From: Takakia lepidozioides
Taxonomy: Eukaryota > Streptophyta > Takakiopsida > Takakiales > Takakiaceae
Direction: 5' to 3'
Assembly: GCA_030704615.1 (NCBI GenBank)
Contig: CM060733.1
Span: forward strand, 37,882,001-37,946,000
Length of the DNA: 64,000 nucleotides
Below, in pieces: positions 1 through 10,194 of the stretch; the stretch's first letter is position 1, and the number at the start of each line of letters is the position of its first letter. The notes under the pieces were generated by a model. That model did no database searches. It had not been told where the DNA came from and saw nothing but the letters and a program-made list of their open reading frames with translations. Position numbers and translations under genes: made by a program.

Positions 1-627
1 GCCTGGGGCAAATTAAAAAACAAGACAAACCCTACTGGTTTATTTGATGGTATCCTTATAAAGGGAACCATGGATTTTGGATTGATGTTTTATGCGGAAG
101 GAGGAACGGGTTTGGACGGGTTTGTGGACGCAGATTGGGCACCTGGCGATCAAGAAACAAGACGATCTACCTCTGGATTTGTGTTCCGACTTGGGGGATC
201 ACCTGTAACATGGTCGAGCAAGAGACAGCCATCAGTATCCTTGTCGTCAACCGAGGCGGAGTATCGAGCCATAACTGAAGGTACCAAAGAATCGATGTGG
301 TTGCAGACTCTTACTCAGGAACTTGGCTTCCTCATTGGTAAGGCAATTCAACTTTGGTGTGATAATTCAAGTGCTATCAAAATGGAGAACAATCCATTGT
401 TTCACACGCGTACTAAGCACATAGAGGTGCATTACCACTTCATTAGAGAGAAAATACTAAAAGGAGAAGTAGACTTAGACCATGTTGCATCAGAGAGTCA
501 ACTTGCTGACATATTCACAAAACCATTTGGGAAACAGAAGTTTGTCCATTTCAGAGATGCCCTAGGATTAGTCAGCCTACAGCAAGTAATCAACCAACAA
601 AAGACTTGCTCTACTCGTGAATGCTAA
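1..627 (+). CDS. Ty1/copia polyprotein, C-terminal end (RT tail and RNase H), partial
   Basis: Only the 3' end of a copia-type gag-pol frame is present; it is open from base 1 and stops at 625-627. The frame ending in KGTMDFGLMF is the usual link between reverse transcriptase and RNase H. RNase H landmarks follow in order: DADWA (first catalytic Asp), RRSTSGFVF, VTWSSKRQ, SSTEAEYRA (catalytic Glu), LWCDNSSAI (third Asp), RTKHIEVHYHFIREK, and the terminal LADIFTKP typical of copia elements. The enzyme would degrade the RNA strand during cDNA synthesis. The remaining 5' part of the element lies outside the window. No stop or frameshift is seen in this piece, so the copy may be fairly young. Confidence 0.93.
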   Translation, partial: AWGKLKNKTNPTGLFDGILIKGTMDFGLMFYAEGGTGLDGFVDADWAPGDQETRRSTSGFVFRLGGSPVTWSSKRQPSVSLSSTEAEYRAITEGTKESMWLQTLTQELGFLIGKAIQLWCDNSSAIKMENNPLFHTRTKHIEVHYHFIREKILKGEVDLDHVASESQLADIFTKPFGKQKFVHFRDALGLVSLQQVINQQKTCSTREC

Positions 628-1300
628 CTAGTAGATCTTCTTGTTTGGATCATAAATAGGATAGGGTAAAGTATAACCAGTAGAACAGTATGCTCCTGTA
701 GGATAGTCCATAGAACTCTCAATCCCAGATTCATACCACTATAGACAAGTCTTCAGCAATCTGGCAAAGGGGGTCAACTTTTGGTCTTTCACTCAAGGAC
801 AAAGCCGACTTTTCTCTCAATATTTGTGGACCAGAGCGAGCGGTCTTTCCTACACAGGCCATAATCTGCGAGATGCTCGAGATAACCACGAAAGAGAAGT
901 GTTCTGGGTGTGAGAGAGGGTGTTGAGGCAGTCCACCCACACCCAGGCTCATGATCGTAGACCTAGTGGATACTGGAGGACATACACTATTACTATGAAG
1001 CTATTTAGATCACTTAGGTATTGGAATTAACACACCCATGTAGTATACCGATAGATCAGGCATAAGTGAATGCACTGCTCCAAGATTCTAGATAGTGGCT
1101 GGCTACCATATGCCTTAGTAATTGCAGCTCCATTATAGCTAGCGATAAGGCCCATGTGGTGACCATGTGGTCATGCTCTATCTCTTTCTCTCTATCTATC
1201 TATGTGACAAACACTATATATGTACCCTCACCTCCGGTGTAAAAAGTAGTTGAATATGAACAGCTGAGTGTTTCAACAAAGAGGACACGATAATTACATC
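628..1300. other. Probable 3' untranslated region and 3' LTR of the copia element
   Basis: This stretch follows the copia stop codon and holds no gene. It contains a TATA-like run near 1211-1217 (ctatatatg), as an LTR promoter would. The second LTR is outside the window, so the LTR ends cannot be fixed by comparison and no clear TG...CA pair could be assigned. Confidence 0.35.
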
Positions 1301-1328
1301 AAGAAACCTCCAAGAAACATTCACAAGA

Positions 1329-1601
1329 TCAAGAACTTGTCTCGGCCAGCAGACAGTAGGATGAGAATCGCATAGGAGAAACGGAGCAAGATGGACACAG
1401 AGTAAACCAGAAGGGACGACGAGGTTTACATGTTAATGCAAGAAATGAGAGAGAGAGAAAGAGAGAGAGAGAGAACTCACAGAAAATTCCAAGAATTGTG
1501 CCGATCACCATCTCCTTGGGGATAATTTTAGTGTGTATATGATCATGGCCGTGGTGCGCTGCATGGGCCGCGCCCTGCACTAGCCTCCTTGGGATCGCCA
1601 T
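1329..1601 (-). CDS. Small ORF, possibly first exon of a small mitochondrial membrane protein
   Basis: The minus-strand frame begins MAIPRRLVQGAAHAAHH and continues to IPKEMVIGTILGI, after which a good donor (TTCT|GTGAGT near 1482) is followed by a (CT)n tract. A short basic N-terminus, His-rich linker and one membrane helix resemble small respiratory subunits such as plant cytochrome c oxidase subunit 5C, but the diagnostic second half (a Trp-rich stretch after the helix) was not found, so this is only a suggestion. It lies head-to-head with the plus-strand exon at 1923. Confidence 0.22.
   Translation of the reverse strand: MAIPRRLVQGAAHAAHHGHDHIHTKIIPKEMVIGTILGIFCEFSLSLFLSLSFLALTCKPRRPFWFTLCPSCSVSPMRFSSYCLLAETSS
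1445..1475. repeat. (GA)n microsatellite
   Basis: An imperfect run of GAGAGA with two AAA interruptions, just downstream of the putative donor of the minus-strand ORF. Confidence 0.9.
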
Positions 1602-1922
1602 CTCCGCAGCCCTGTGTTGTCTCTCTCCTCTACAAGCTTGTGGGTCTGTTGAATCCTACACTAACAAGTCCTTCCTTTGTGAGTCTGTCTGATCTCGTCC
1701 TGCAACACCGCAGCCGCAGCTTTGCTCCTTGTCTGTAACCGCCGCTCTCTTTCTTGCGAGAAAGACAGGCAGTTCATGTCTCATCCACTACATCTCCCCG
1801 AAATTCATCCAAATCATCGAAAAGGCCACCTCAGGACACTGGATGAAGAACGAAGTCTGTAGAACGCTGAACGTTGGAAGGATGATAAATGTAATGAATG
1901 CAATGGGTTGGGAGAGTCATCC

Positions 1923-1990
1923 ATGGCTCTGCTCGCCCTCTTCTTCTTCTTCTTCTTCCTTCACTGCTCGTCTGTACTGACGCTCCGAGA
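1923..1990 (+). CDS. Candidate first exon encoding a signal peptide
   Basis: ATG at 1923 opens MALLALFFFFFFLHCSS, a very hydrophobic stretch built on a (TTC)n run, and the frame reaches a strong donor GA|GTGAGT at 1991. A matching acceptor could be the cag at 2096-2098. I could not identify the protein, and a simple-repeat origin of the Phe run is possible. Confidence 0.22.
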
Positions 1991-3181
1991 GTGAGTATGG
2001 CTGTGCTCCTTCATGTTTGCGTGGATTGATAGGAACCTGTTGTCAATTTCATCGCACAATTTCAACTCACTTACTGTCTTCCTATCGAAAGCATTCAGGG
2101 ATTCGGTGTTGAAAATGATTTCCGTTTCACCGCTGTATGCATTCCTTTCCCGTCCCCGTATTCTTCCACCAGTAAGCTCAAAGGCTCGTATGGCCCTCGA
2201 TATCAAGAATACACGAGCTCAGGAGGCATCTTCACCTCACTCGTTAGGTTTAAGTTCAGTGGTGACTCCTGTCTCTTTTTCCTTCCTACCTCCCTTGAGT
2301 TTTTATGTATTCCAACGAGGGGTTGGCCAAAGTTTTCTGTCATTTCTAGTTGCAGTGGCACTCGCCTCCAACATTGCTCCGCCTTCTTCGTTGGACTATT
2401 ATGAAAACATTCCTCAAACTCTCTCTGGTACTCTCCTTCTCTCGAGAAAAAGTAGTTTAACTGATGGTTTTGCATTTGATTTGGTTTAGCTTTCCTGAAA
2501 TCTTGAGATAGGTCAGGGGAAAAAGTGGTATGTGAGCCTTCCTAGCTCCGTGAATGGAGATAATAAGTTACCATTCCTGTTTGTATGGAACTCTAGTTGA
2601 GGATAAGGAGGATAAGTGCAGAAGTGCCGGATACAGCTACGACAGCATTTCTACTTGTCAGATTGAGAAGGTTTTAGAATAGTACAGAGAAATTGAGTAG
2701 GTAAGTATGCTGGTTTCCTTACTTTTGAGTGTCCCAACTCATCATTTCTCCGATTGTGTTTCGAAGCAAACATATAGAAAAGAGGATGCGCCTTGGGCCG
2801 AAATTAACTCTTCATTTGCTGCATGAGGACAGTCGAAGGTAAGAAGAATTCCAGTTAATCAAGTACATAAATGTCTTGTGAAGCACTATATACTCAAATT
2901 TCTCAAATTTACAATGCTTCTTGGTGAACAACATTGGATTGTGTTGGAGTGTGCCTTAGGATTGAGGAATGTGCCTGCAAACAGTTGCTTTTGAACCTGC
3001 ACAGTAGATTGGGATGTGCTTTCAGCTTTATAATGCTTATGAAAGGTTGGCTTTCATTGTCTGACACGCATTCGTGTTGGTAGGTTAGGCTTGGCATAAT
3101 GCCAAGACGCTGTTGCTTTGTATCCTGCACCGGTGTCTGTCGTATCTCTTGTCTGTCTTATCTCCTTTGGTTCCCAAGCAG

Positions 3182-3902
3182 GTGAGGAGAAAGTGCGAAG
3201 GATACAAAGGCCCAATTCTCCCAAGGCTGAGTCATGTACCCGCAAGTGTGTGTCCACCTGCATTCGGGGTGGGGCTGGAGGCCCTGGTGAGGGACCCTTA
3301 AATGTCCGCAGGTAAATCACTGAACTTAGCTGCAAGCTTCCCCCCATAATTTCTCTCTCTTCTAGACAGTGTCTACTGGCAGTGTCACAGTTTTTGACGA
3401 ATTGGGGACCAGCATTGGTGGAGTGAACATTTTGGTTTCTAGCAAGATGTGTAGACCAGCCTCTAACTTCAACACTTTTCTCCCTGCAACCACATTGGCA
3501 TTGGCACTGACTATGTAATTGCCATCACACAGTTGGGCTGAGGCTTCGTACCCGGTATGTAGAAAGCCCCCACTCCCATGGGCAGTGTGCCCTCCAGGAT
3601 GGGTAATAGCCAGTGTTTGCACGGTACACTTGATTAGTATATTCTCTTCCCTCTTGTCTCTACCCTCGTTCTCCAGTGTACATTTGCAAGCAAAGGCTGT
3701 GGATAACAGCTTTCAGATGCATCCTTCGACTGTCGCTTGCCATGGCAAGCCCAACTCATCTAATCACATGAATCCATCTCCCCCTTCTCTGTCATCCATC
3801 CACATACAGACCCACTGCCTTTGACATTGTTAACTTCGTGATCTTAATGTGTTGCAGGCCTCTGGTGGTTTTCAAAGAGGGATTCCGTAGCCGCCAGTAC
3901 TG
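3182..3902 (+). CDS. Two exons of a conserved plant protein (probably plastid), function unknown
   Basis: Exon 3182-3311 (after acceptor caag|cag) encodes GEEKVRRIQRPNSPKAESC and then TRKCVSTCIRGG and PGEGPLNVR. Exon 3858-3902 (acceptor ttgcag, donor TG|GTATGC) encodes PLVVFKEGFRSRQY. Splicing 3311 to 3858 rejoins the codon AG|G and gives ...LNVRRPLVVFKEGF without a break, which is strong evidence for a real gene. From memory this Cys-containing motif belongs to a conserved green-lineage protein, commonly predicted chloroplast-targeted; I cannot name it with certainty. Upstream (transit peptide) and downstream exons were not resolved. The 546-bp intron contains other short open frames that I take as shadows. 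Confidence 0.6.
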
Positions 3903-4120
3903 GTATGCAACTTGCTTAAACCAACCCAGTGCCATTCTCATGCATTCGGTTATTGCATAGGACTGTGTCCTGTTTTCTATTCCTGGGAAGACCAAGAGAA
4001 GAAAAGGTTAATGGCTAAAAACAACGTAATTGTGAAGCTGCTTGCCGTCAAACACAAAGGGGACCCATAGAAATATCTTTTGACGGCCTATTTCTCTTAT
4101 GTATTTTCTATTCACTACAG

Positions 4121-4359
4121 TATTCATTTTCTGATACACTGTCCGGGGTTTTCTCACCAAAGAGACGCTCTCTTCAAATCTATTAAGGGAATTGTGCCTG
4201 TACCCCTGTTTACCAACTTTGAAAGTCTCGAGGCTGAGCCAAAAGCCCAGGCCCTCCTGAGGCCTAGTTTTTGGGCAAATCACACACAGCAGATTGATGC
4301 TTGTGTGAAGGGATTTCTAGAGGATATCTGGAAAACCCGGATTAATTCTTTATATGGAG
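4121..4359 (+). CDS. Unrecognised internal exon
   Basis: A frame running from acceptor cactacag (4113-4120) to donor GGAG|GTAAGT (4360) encodes about 79 residues including SHQRDALFKSIKG, VPVPLFTNFESLEAEP and FWANHTQQIDACVKGFLEDIW. Codon use and canonical splice sites suggest a real exon. It lies 218 bp downstream of the conserved exon pair and may belong to that gene or to a separate one; I do not recognise the protein. Confidence 0.35.
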
Positions 4360-5840
4360 GTAAGTCTTACTACCAACGTCAGCCCCTGACAGAGGTAGGT
4401 TCTGTCCCTTTTGTTCCCGCTCAAACTGGGCGCGGGGTCAATGGCCACAAGGCTACGGCAAACAACGTCTTATGAGTACAATCTATTCACTACGCATTTT
4501 ATGTATTGAGGTAAATCCCAACAATTAAGCAAGCCTGTAATGAACCCCATTTCTTCCTCCTCCACCAAAACCTGGTCAGTCCAAAACATCTCTGGTTACA
4601 AGGCTATGCCAAGCGAAGACTGATAGTGCACCCACATCCATGTGGTAGTGAAATGTTTTATGAACGAACAGTGATCTTTACTGACTACGGAACTCTGGGC
4701 GGAGAAAACAAACTGCACATTAAGCATGCTGTGGCAAGATTGATGTCTATTGTGCAAAGTTACATCCTGCATGGACAATGGCCGCAAGGCTAGCATCTTT
4801 GTATTGACAGTATGAACACATATTTTGGATTTCTCACAAACGGAAAGTGTTTGTGGACCTAGCACTCAGTTTTTTTCACCGACATAGTGTTGAAGACAGC
4901 TATGTGACCACATCCGCTTCACATGCTCCTATGCTTTCTGCATTTTAGTGTGTCCAATTGAATTGCCTTAAGTTCTGACAGAAAAATCTGGCGTGTGTGG
5001 CAGCCTCGTGGAATGCAGTGACATATGCAACTTAATTGGTGATGGTGATGACGGACCTTGAACTTGGAAGTGCAGTTGCCTGACAGATTCTTTGTCATAC
5101 TTTCCAGTAGAGGGAAGGAGGGCTAGGTCCAAGCCTTTGTAGTAGCCATTGTGGTCTTTGGTTTGCTTTAACTCCCTCTCCTAGCTGAATTGATAGCTCT
5201 TCAAGCAAGGTGCATAAGGCCTCTTACTAGGTTTCATCTGCGGTGTGTTGAAACATCCGGGGATACCTCCACGCCCGGAGTGGCACTATTTGCTGACATT
5301 ATCTGAAATGTTGGAGATGTCCATCATGAATGATTGACACAAGTTCAGGGAGTGAACGAGCCCAACCCCTTTGTGGGACTTGTAATGCAGAGCTTAAGCT
5401 TGTTCCATGGGAACAGGATGGAACAGATTGCATATGTGATACTAACTTGCTGGTTTTAGTGGGGCTGTAACATTCAGAATAAAGGAACTCCCTCCTATTG
5501 TAAAAAAGATCTCATCAAACAACATGCCCTGAAGAAGGAATTCTCTCCGTCCTCACCAAATCGTCTGAAGCATTATTTTTCAAATATGTGAACTTTTAGT
5601 TTGTGTTTTGAAAATTAAACTTCCGGAGCTTATCACACTTCGTTCATGTAGATAACTTTTTCTTGAATTTTGGATGCTATGAAAATTTTAACTTTTTCCT
5701 TAAAATAGTATGTTATTTGGGTATATAAGCATTGCCCTCCGGTTGGCACTAGACATAGGATGGGAGTTGAATACGCACACAAGCCTTGTAAATAATCAGC
5801 GGAGCTAGAGGGAGAGGTCCCCACCCTTGTCAAGTCCAAT
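4360..5840. other. Non-coding stretch, nothing recognised
   Basis: Only short frames occur and none gives a protein I recognise. This may be 3' exons, UTR or intergenic sequence of the gene at 3.2-4.4 kb. Confidence 0.4.
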
Positions 5841-5933
5841 GCTTCTTGTGCTTTATGCCCCATCCCAGCTCCGTGCTCCATGTTCCAGCACCTTACTCAC
5901 TTGCTCCTACTGCGTTGCTTCCCTGTTCCCGAT

Positions 5934-6690
5934 TCCCTCTCCCCACTCCCATGTGTTATTGCTCAGTTGATTCTCGGACTTTTGCTCTCTCCTTTTGGAG
6001 GAGTAGAAATTACACAAGGGAGGAGCTTCCCTCTCCCCACTCCCATGTGTTATTGCTCAGTTGATTCTCGGACTTTTGCTCTCTCCTTTTGGAGGAGTAG
6101 AAATTACACAGGGGACAACAGGGGAGCACAACCAAGAGAGGGAGGGGGGGAGCAATAATAACATGGGAGCGAGGGCAATAACAGGGGAGCGGCAGAGCAG
6201 TAACACTGAGGAGCCCGAACAAGGGAGTTAAGGGGGGAGCAATAGTAGTAGGGGAGCGAGTGCTCTCTTCTTCTAGGGCAGTAACACAGGGGAGCGGGAG
6301 TAGTAACAAGGGGGCACGAACAAGATAGGGAAGGGGGGCAGCGATAATAACAGGGGAGCGAGAGCAATAATAGGGGAGTGGCGGAGCAATAGCACAGAGG
6401 AGCGGGAGCAGTAATAAGCACTAACACAAGGGAGCGGAAACAGGGGAATAGGGAGCGCGACGATTGTGGAACGGAAGAGCGGAGATCGGAGATCGGCTTC
6501 AAGGACTTCGAATTTATGGGAATACAAAAAATTTATGTTTTCTTCTTTTAATTATTGAAGAGATCAACACAGGGGAGCGGAAACAGGGGAATAAGGGGCA
6601 TGACGATTGGGAACGGAGGAGCGGAGATCATCTTCAAGGACTTCGAATTTTTTGGAGATACGAAAAATTTATGTTCTTCTAATTATTGAT
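5934..6690. repeat. Three adjacent low-complexity tandem repeats
   Basis: First, a ~94-bp unit starting CCCTCTCCCCACTCCC occurs twice in tandem (about 5934-6113). Next, 6110-6470 is built from degenerate copies of a short motif (GGGGAGCGAGAGCAATAA-like). Last, a ~140-bp unit starting near GGAACGGAAGAGCGGAGATC occurs twice (about 6469 and 6609), each copy carrying CTTCAAGGACTTCGAATTT. Long frames crossing this region are repeat artefacts. Confidence 0.75.
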
Positions 6691-6697
6691 GAGAACA

Positions 6698-6782
6698 ACC
6701 ACACCATGGCCAAGGTTTGAACCCAAAAACTCCCAGAATCAGACAATACATTCAACCACCAAACTGTCCACCACTTTTTAAT
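6698..6782 (-). repeat. tRNA-derived SINE relic
   Basis: Read on the minus strand there is an A-box-like GACAGTTTGGTGGTTGAA and, about 30 bases later, a perfect B-box core GGGTTCAAACC. This spacing fits the RNA polymerase III promoter of a tRNA-derived SINE. No cloverleaf was confirmed. Confidence 0.35.
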
Positions 6783-6784
6783 AT

Positions 6785-9580
6785 CCTTCCAGAATTTTAA
6801 TGTTTTACTCTATAATGCAGGCACAATGGCAAGGCTATGGGGTGGGGATTTGACTTCGGGCCGGCCAAGCAGTGTCTTTTTTTGAAGACTGCAACGCCCT
6901 TCAAAAGAAAGGCCAGATAAAATATTAACCTTTCATGATAAAGGACTAAAAACAAAAAAAAACTCGCAAATGAAAGTCTAAGTTTAATAATGAAGGGTTC
7001 AAGCCTCAAGGTACAAGTGCTTAAACCCATCCATTGCCCAACTTGCAATAGCCATTGGAGGTTCCAAATTCCAGTTTTGCCAATGGGTCAAATTCCATTT
7101 TGCGAGAGTGTGGGCTCGAAGTGGAGGCAGTGGAAGGCCATGGATTGGACTGCCATTTTTGAGATTTGGAGTGGCATGAAGAACCGTAAGGTAGCGGTAT
7201 CTTAAAGTGTGCCTTTAAGCAACATACATGGCTCAAAAGGTGCAATGTCACAAAAATTACATGTGCAGATCAGCAAATGAAGCAACAAATTCTTTGTGCA
7301 AAGCACATAATTTTCGGTTCACAGATGTAATATACATGAATTATCAAAGTTAAGGTACACATTATCCCACTTTTGCTCAATAGATCCCCCTTAATGCCAT
7401 ATATTCCTCCTTGATATAAGCGTAAAGGTGCCATGTGTGCACAAGGTGTGCACATACATTGATCCCCAAAAATATCCAAAACCAAGCCAGATACGTGATC
7501 GGAGCCAACTGCCTCTTTTGAGCCCACCTTATGACGAGAGTTCTGATTTTCATCATCCACCAAGCCGCTACTCCAATGGGCATCTTCAAGGTATCAACTT
7601 CATGGGAACTGCTTAAACATAACTATTTGTATTGATTTGAGAAAACATAATTGCCACATCTCATTTTGTTCATACAAAGATTCTCGTTCATAGTACATCT
7701 TAGATTTCAATATCATCCTAACTTGCTAATTTTTTGTTAATGACGCTTTTGGGTTGTAACAGCAAATGCATTTGGATTTCCCTATTTAACTCCACTGCAA
7801 GCCCTAACAAAACCCTACTACGCACGTCGCAAACAAAAATTTCGACATGGTATCAACTTTGCGTATGCCGGAGCAAGTGCACAAAATGACACTCACACTA
7901 TCAAGTATTATCTGAAGACCCAAATCAATCAATTCTTTGATTTCAAAAGACCCATGATAACTATTGTTTTTGACTAATCATGTTATTTATTATGCATGTT
8001 GAGTAATATTTTAATGAATTCAAATGATGTGGGGTTGTAATCATTATACTATGTATCAAAAGAATGTTGTTATGTAAACCTAAATATTTGGAGAACTTTG
8101 TTGTATTGATATGTAAAATATTCATTGTAACAGAGCAAATATTCACTAAATGGTTACTAACATTGAATTGAAATTTCTATATTTTTAAATATTTGCAGCA
8201 ATTTTATCGAAGGAATATTTACCAACCTCAAATGATTACAAAACTGGTTTATACGTTGTTCATGTGGGTGGAATGACTCACTTACGAGTGTAAGTTGAGT
8301 AATATGTGACCCAGAAACGTGACCAAATTTATTATACCCCAACAGATTTTGGCAGGGTCATTGCAGGCACAAAGATTATACTCCCGATGAAGGTGCCAGA
8401 AATTTTTTGATGTTCCACAATCCCCCTCAGGGTTGTTCACCATTGTGGCTTACATTAAACATGGAAAAACCCAATGTTTCAAAAGATGGATAGGGGTGTT
8501 TGATTCCTCACAACAATGTTGTCAAAACATACAACAAAGGCTTGAAAAAGGTGGAGAATATTTTACGTAAAAATCTTCCAGAAATTACCATATATTTCGG
8601 CAACTACTTCACATCCACTATGACCTTATAAAAGATCCACAACATTATGGCAAGAGTTTCACTTGTAATCTTTTATTCCATAAATTATTTAATATTTTAT
8701 TGTTTGGACTAGGTAGTAGAAATTGTGCTGAAATATTTTACATTTTGGCTCAACTCTACAAAATTCCCTAAATAGCCTCATCACACAAGGTATATTGGTA
8801 GAATCGGTGCTATTTACAGGTATCTATTTTTTTGAGATATATTTTTTCAAAATATTGAACCAGCTATAGTCGGTTATGGATGACCGGTTAGATCCGGTCA
8901 TCCAATTGTGTAGTCAAAGCGTCATAAATATGTATGATTCAAAATACATGTGTACGCCAAAAGTTCATTGTGACCCAATCTTGTATACACAGAGTTGAGG
9001 TTAGATATTAATGGCGTTTTGTCTTACATCATCCATGTCCAATGGTGGTTGGTTATGATCAGCCCTTTTCTTTTCATTTCTGCCTAGGCGTGGACGTGGC
9101 AAAAAAATTCTAGGGTTAAGTACAGAGGTGGCGACTTGTACAATGTCCATGTAGATCCTACCTATGCAATATGGCGATTTCTTCATAACATATATATTAC
9201 CCAGGCGATACATCTACAAATGGAGGCAGAAACAGGTGGCGAAATTAGCAAATGTATTGTAGCAAACTGGCTATGATGAAAAAGCCAAGGTAGCACATCT
9301 GACTGGCACCACTGATTGAAGTGAAACAACAGAGTTTCCCGAACCATAGCCCAATTGCAAGGAGCAATATGACACTACTGACATAAGGGACAAAAACCAA
9401 TTGCCCACACTATAGCCCACTGAAAATAGGCATTTTGGCACTAGCCAAACAAGTCTAGCATTGGAAGCTAGCCACCATGGCATGAAGAGTGCAAGAAATC
9501 TGAATTGCCTATGTAAACTGAGGGAATCTCACTACAATTGCGGAGATGATGGAAACAAAGATGATGAAACCTTGTAAGAC
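6785..9580. other. AT-rich non-coding stretch
   Basis: Only short random frames; no domain, tRNA or transposon protein could be recognised. Confidence 0.4.
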
Positions 9581-9584
9581 TTTA

Positions 9585-9770
9585 TTTACTTCGACATCTC
9601 CCACACCGCAGGTCCAAAAATCGTGAGACCAAGCCCGTGCACCCCTCCTCGTCGAGGGCTTTCCAACGGTACCAAGCACCAAGGCTGGGGCCTTGCGGTT
9701 TGGGACATCTCAACGTGACAAAACAAAACAAAACAAAACAAACGTCTTGCTTCATAGATTGATGTAAGAA
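9585..9770 (-). repeat. Fragment of the (TTTTG)n-headed SINE-like family
   Basis: On the minus strand this matches the repeats at 31.0, 32.0, 33.9 and 60.0 kb: a (TTTTG)n tract, then GAGATGTCCCAAACCGCAAG, GGTGCTTGGTACCGTTGG, a stretch around GAGGAGGGGTGCACGGGC, and TTTTTGGACCTGCGGTGTGG. The pol III-like 3' module present in other copies is missing here. Confidence 0.8.
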
Positions 9771-10104
9771 CTTAATGTACACGTGCAATCTTAGGCAGGC
9801 CGGTACGTGGGTTTTTGACATGTCAAATCTTCCCCACCTTCTCTTTGAGTGACATAGAACCGAAGAGAGTGTAACTCCACTCACGGTTACACTAGGTTAC
9901 ACGGCGGGGAGTGTAAACTCTACTTAGGGCTACCCCGGGTTACATGGAAGGGAGTGTACCCTACTTGGTGTGACTCGCATTTGGTCTCGAAATTTGAGTA
10001 AGTATAAAATGGACTAAGAATAGTTATAGAAGACATAGGGTGACACTACCCAATGTTACAATAGTTGGAGTTACACAAACCCGAGGTTGCAATGGCCAAG
10101 GTTA

Positions 10105-10190
10105 CCACGAGCCAGCCGTCGAGGATTGAACCAACACCTCACAGCCTATAGTGTAGTCGCCTTAACAATAGGCTACTCACCTCTCCATGC
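10105..10190 (-). repeat. tRNA-derived SINE or tRNA-like relic
   Basis: On the minus strand, TAGCCTATTGTTAAGGCG fits the A box of Leu/Ser-type tRNAs and GGTTCAATCCTCG, about 27 bases on, fits the B box. The stem ends around it are weak, so a degenerate SINE head is more likely than a working tRNA gene. Confidence 0.45.
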
Positions 10191-10194
10191 CAAT

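Noticed and set aside
2013-2489. 158-codon plus-strand frame
   Set aside because: Two other frames here are equally open and no homology or consistent splicing could be assigned.
6010-6527. Cys/Leu/Pro-rich minus-strand frames of 80-130 residues
   Set aside because: They are produced by the GGGGAGCGAGAGCAATAA-type tandem repeat and have no other support.
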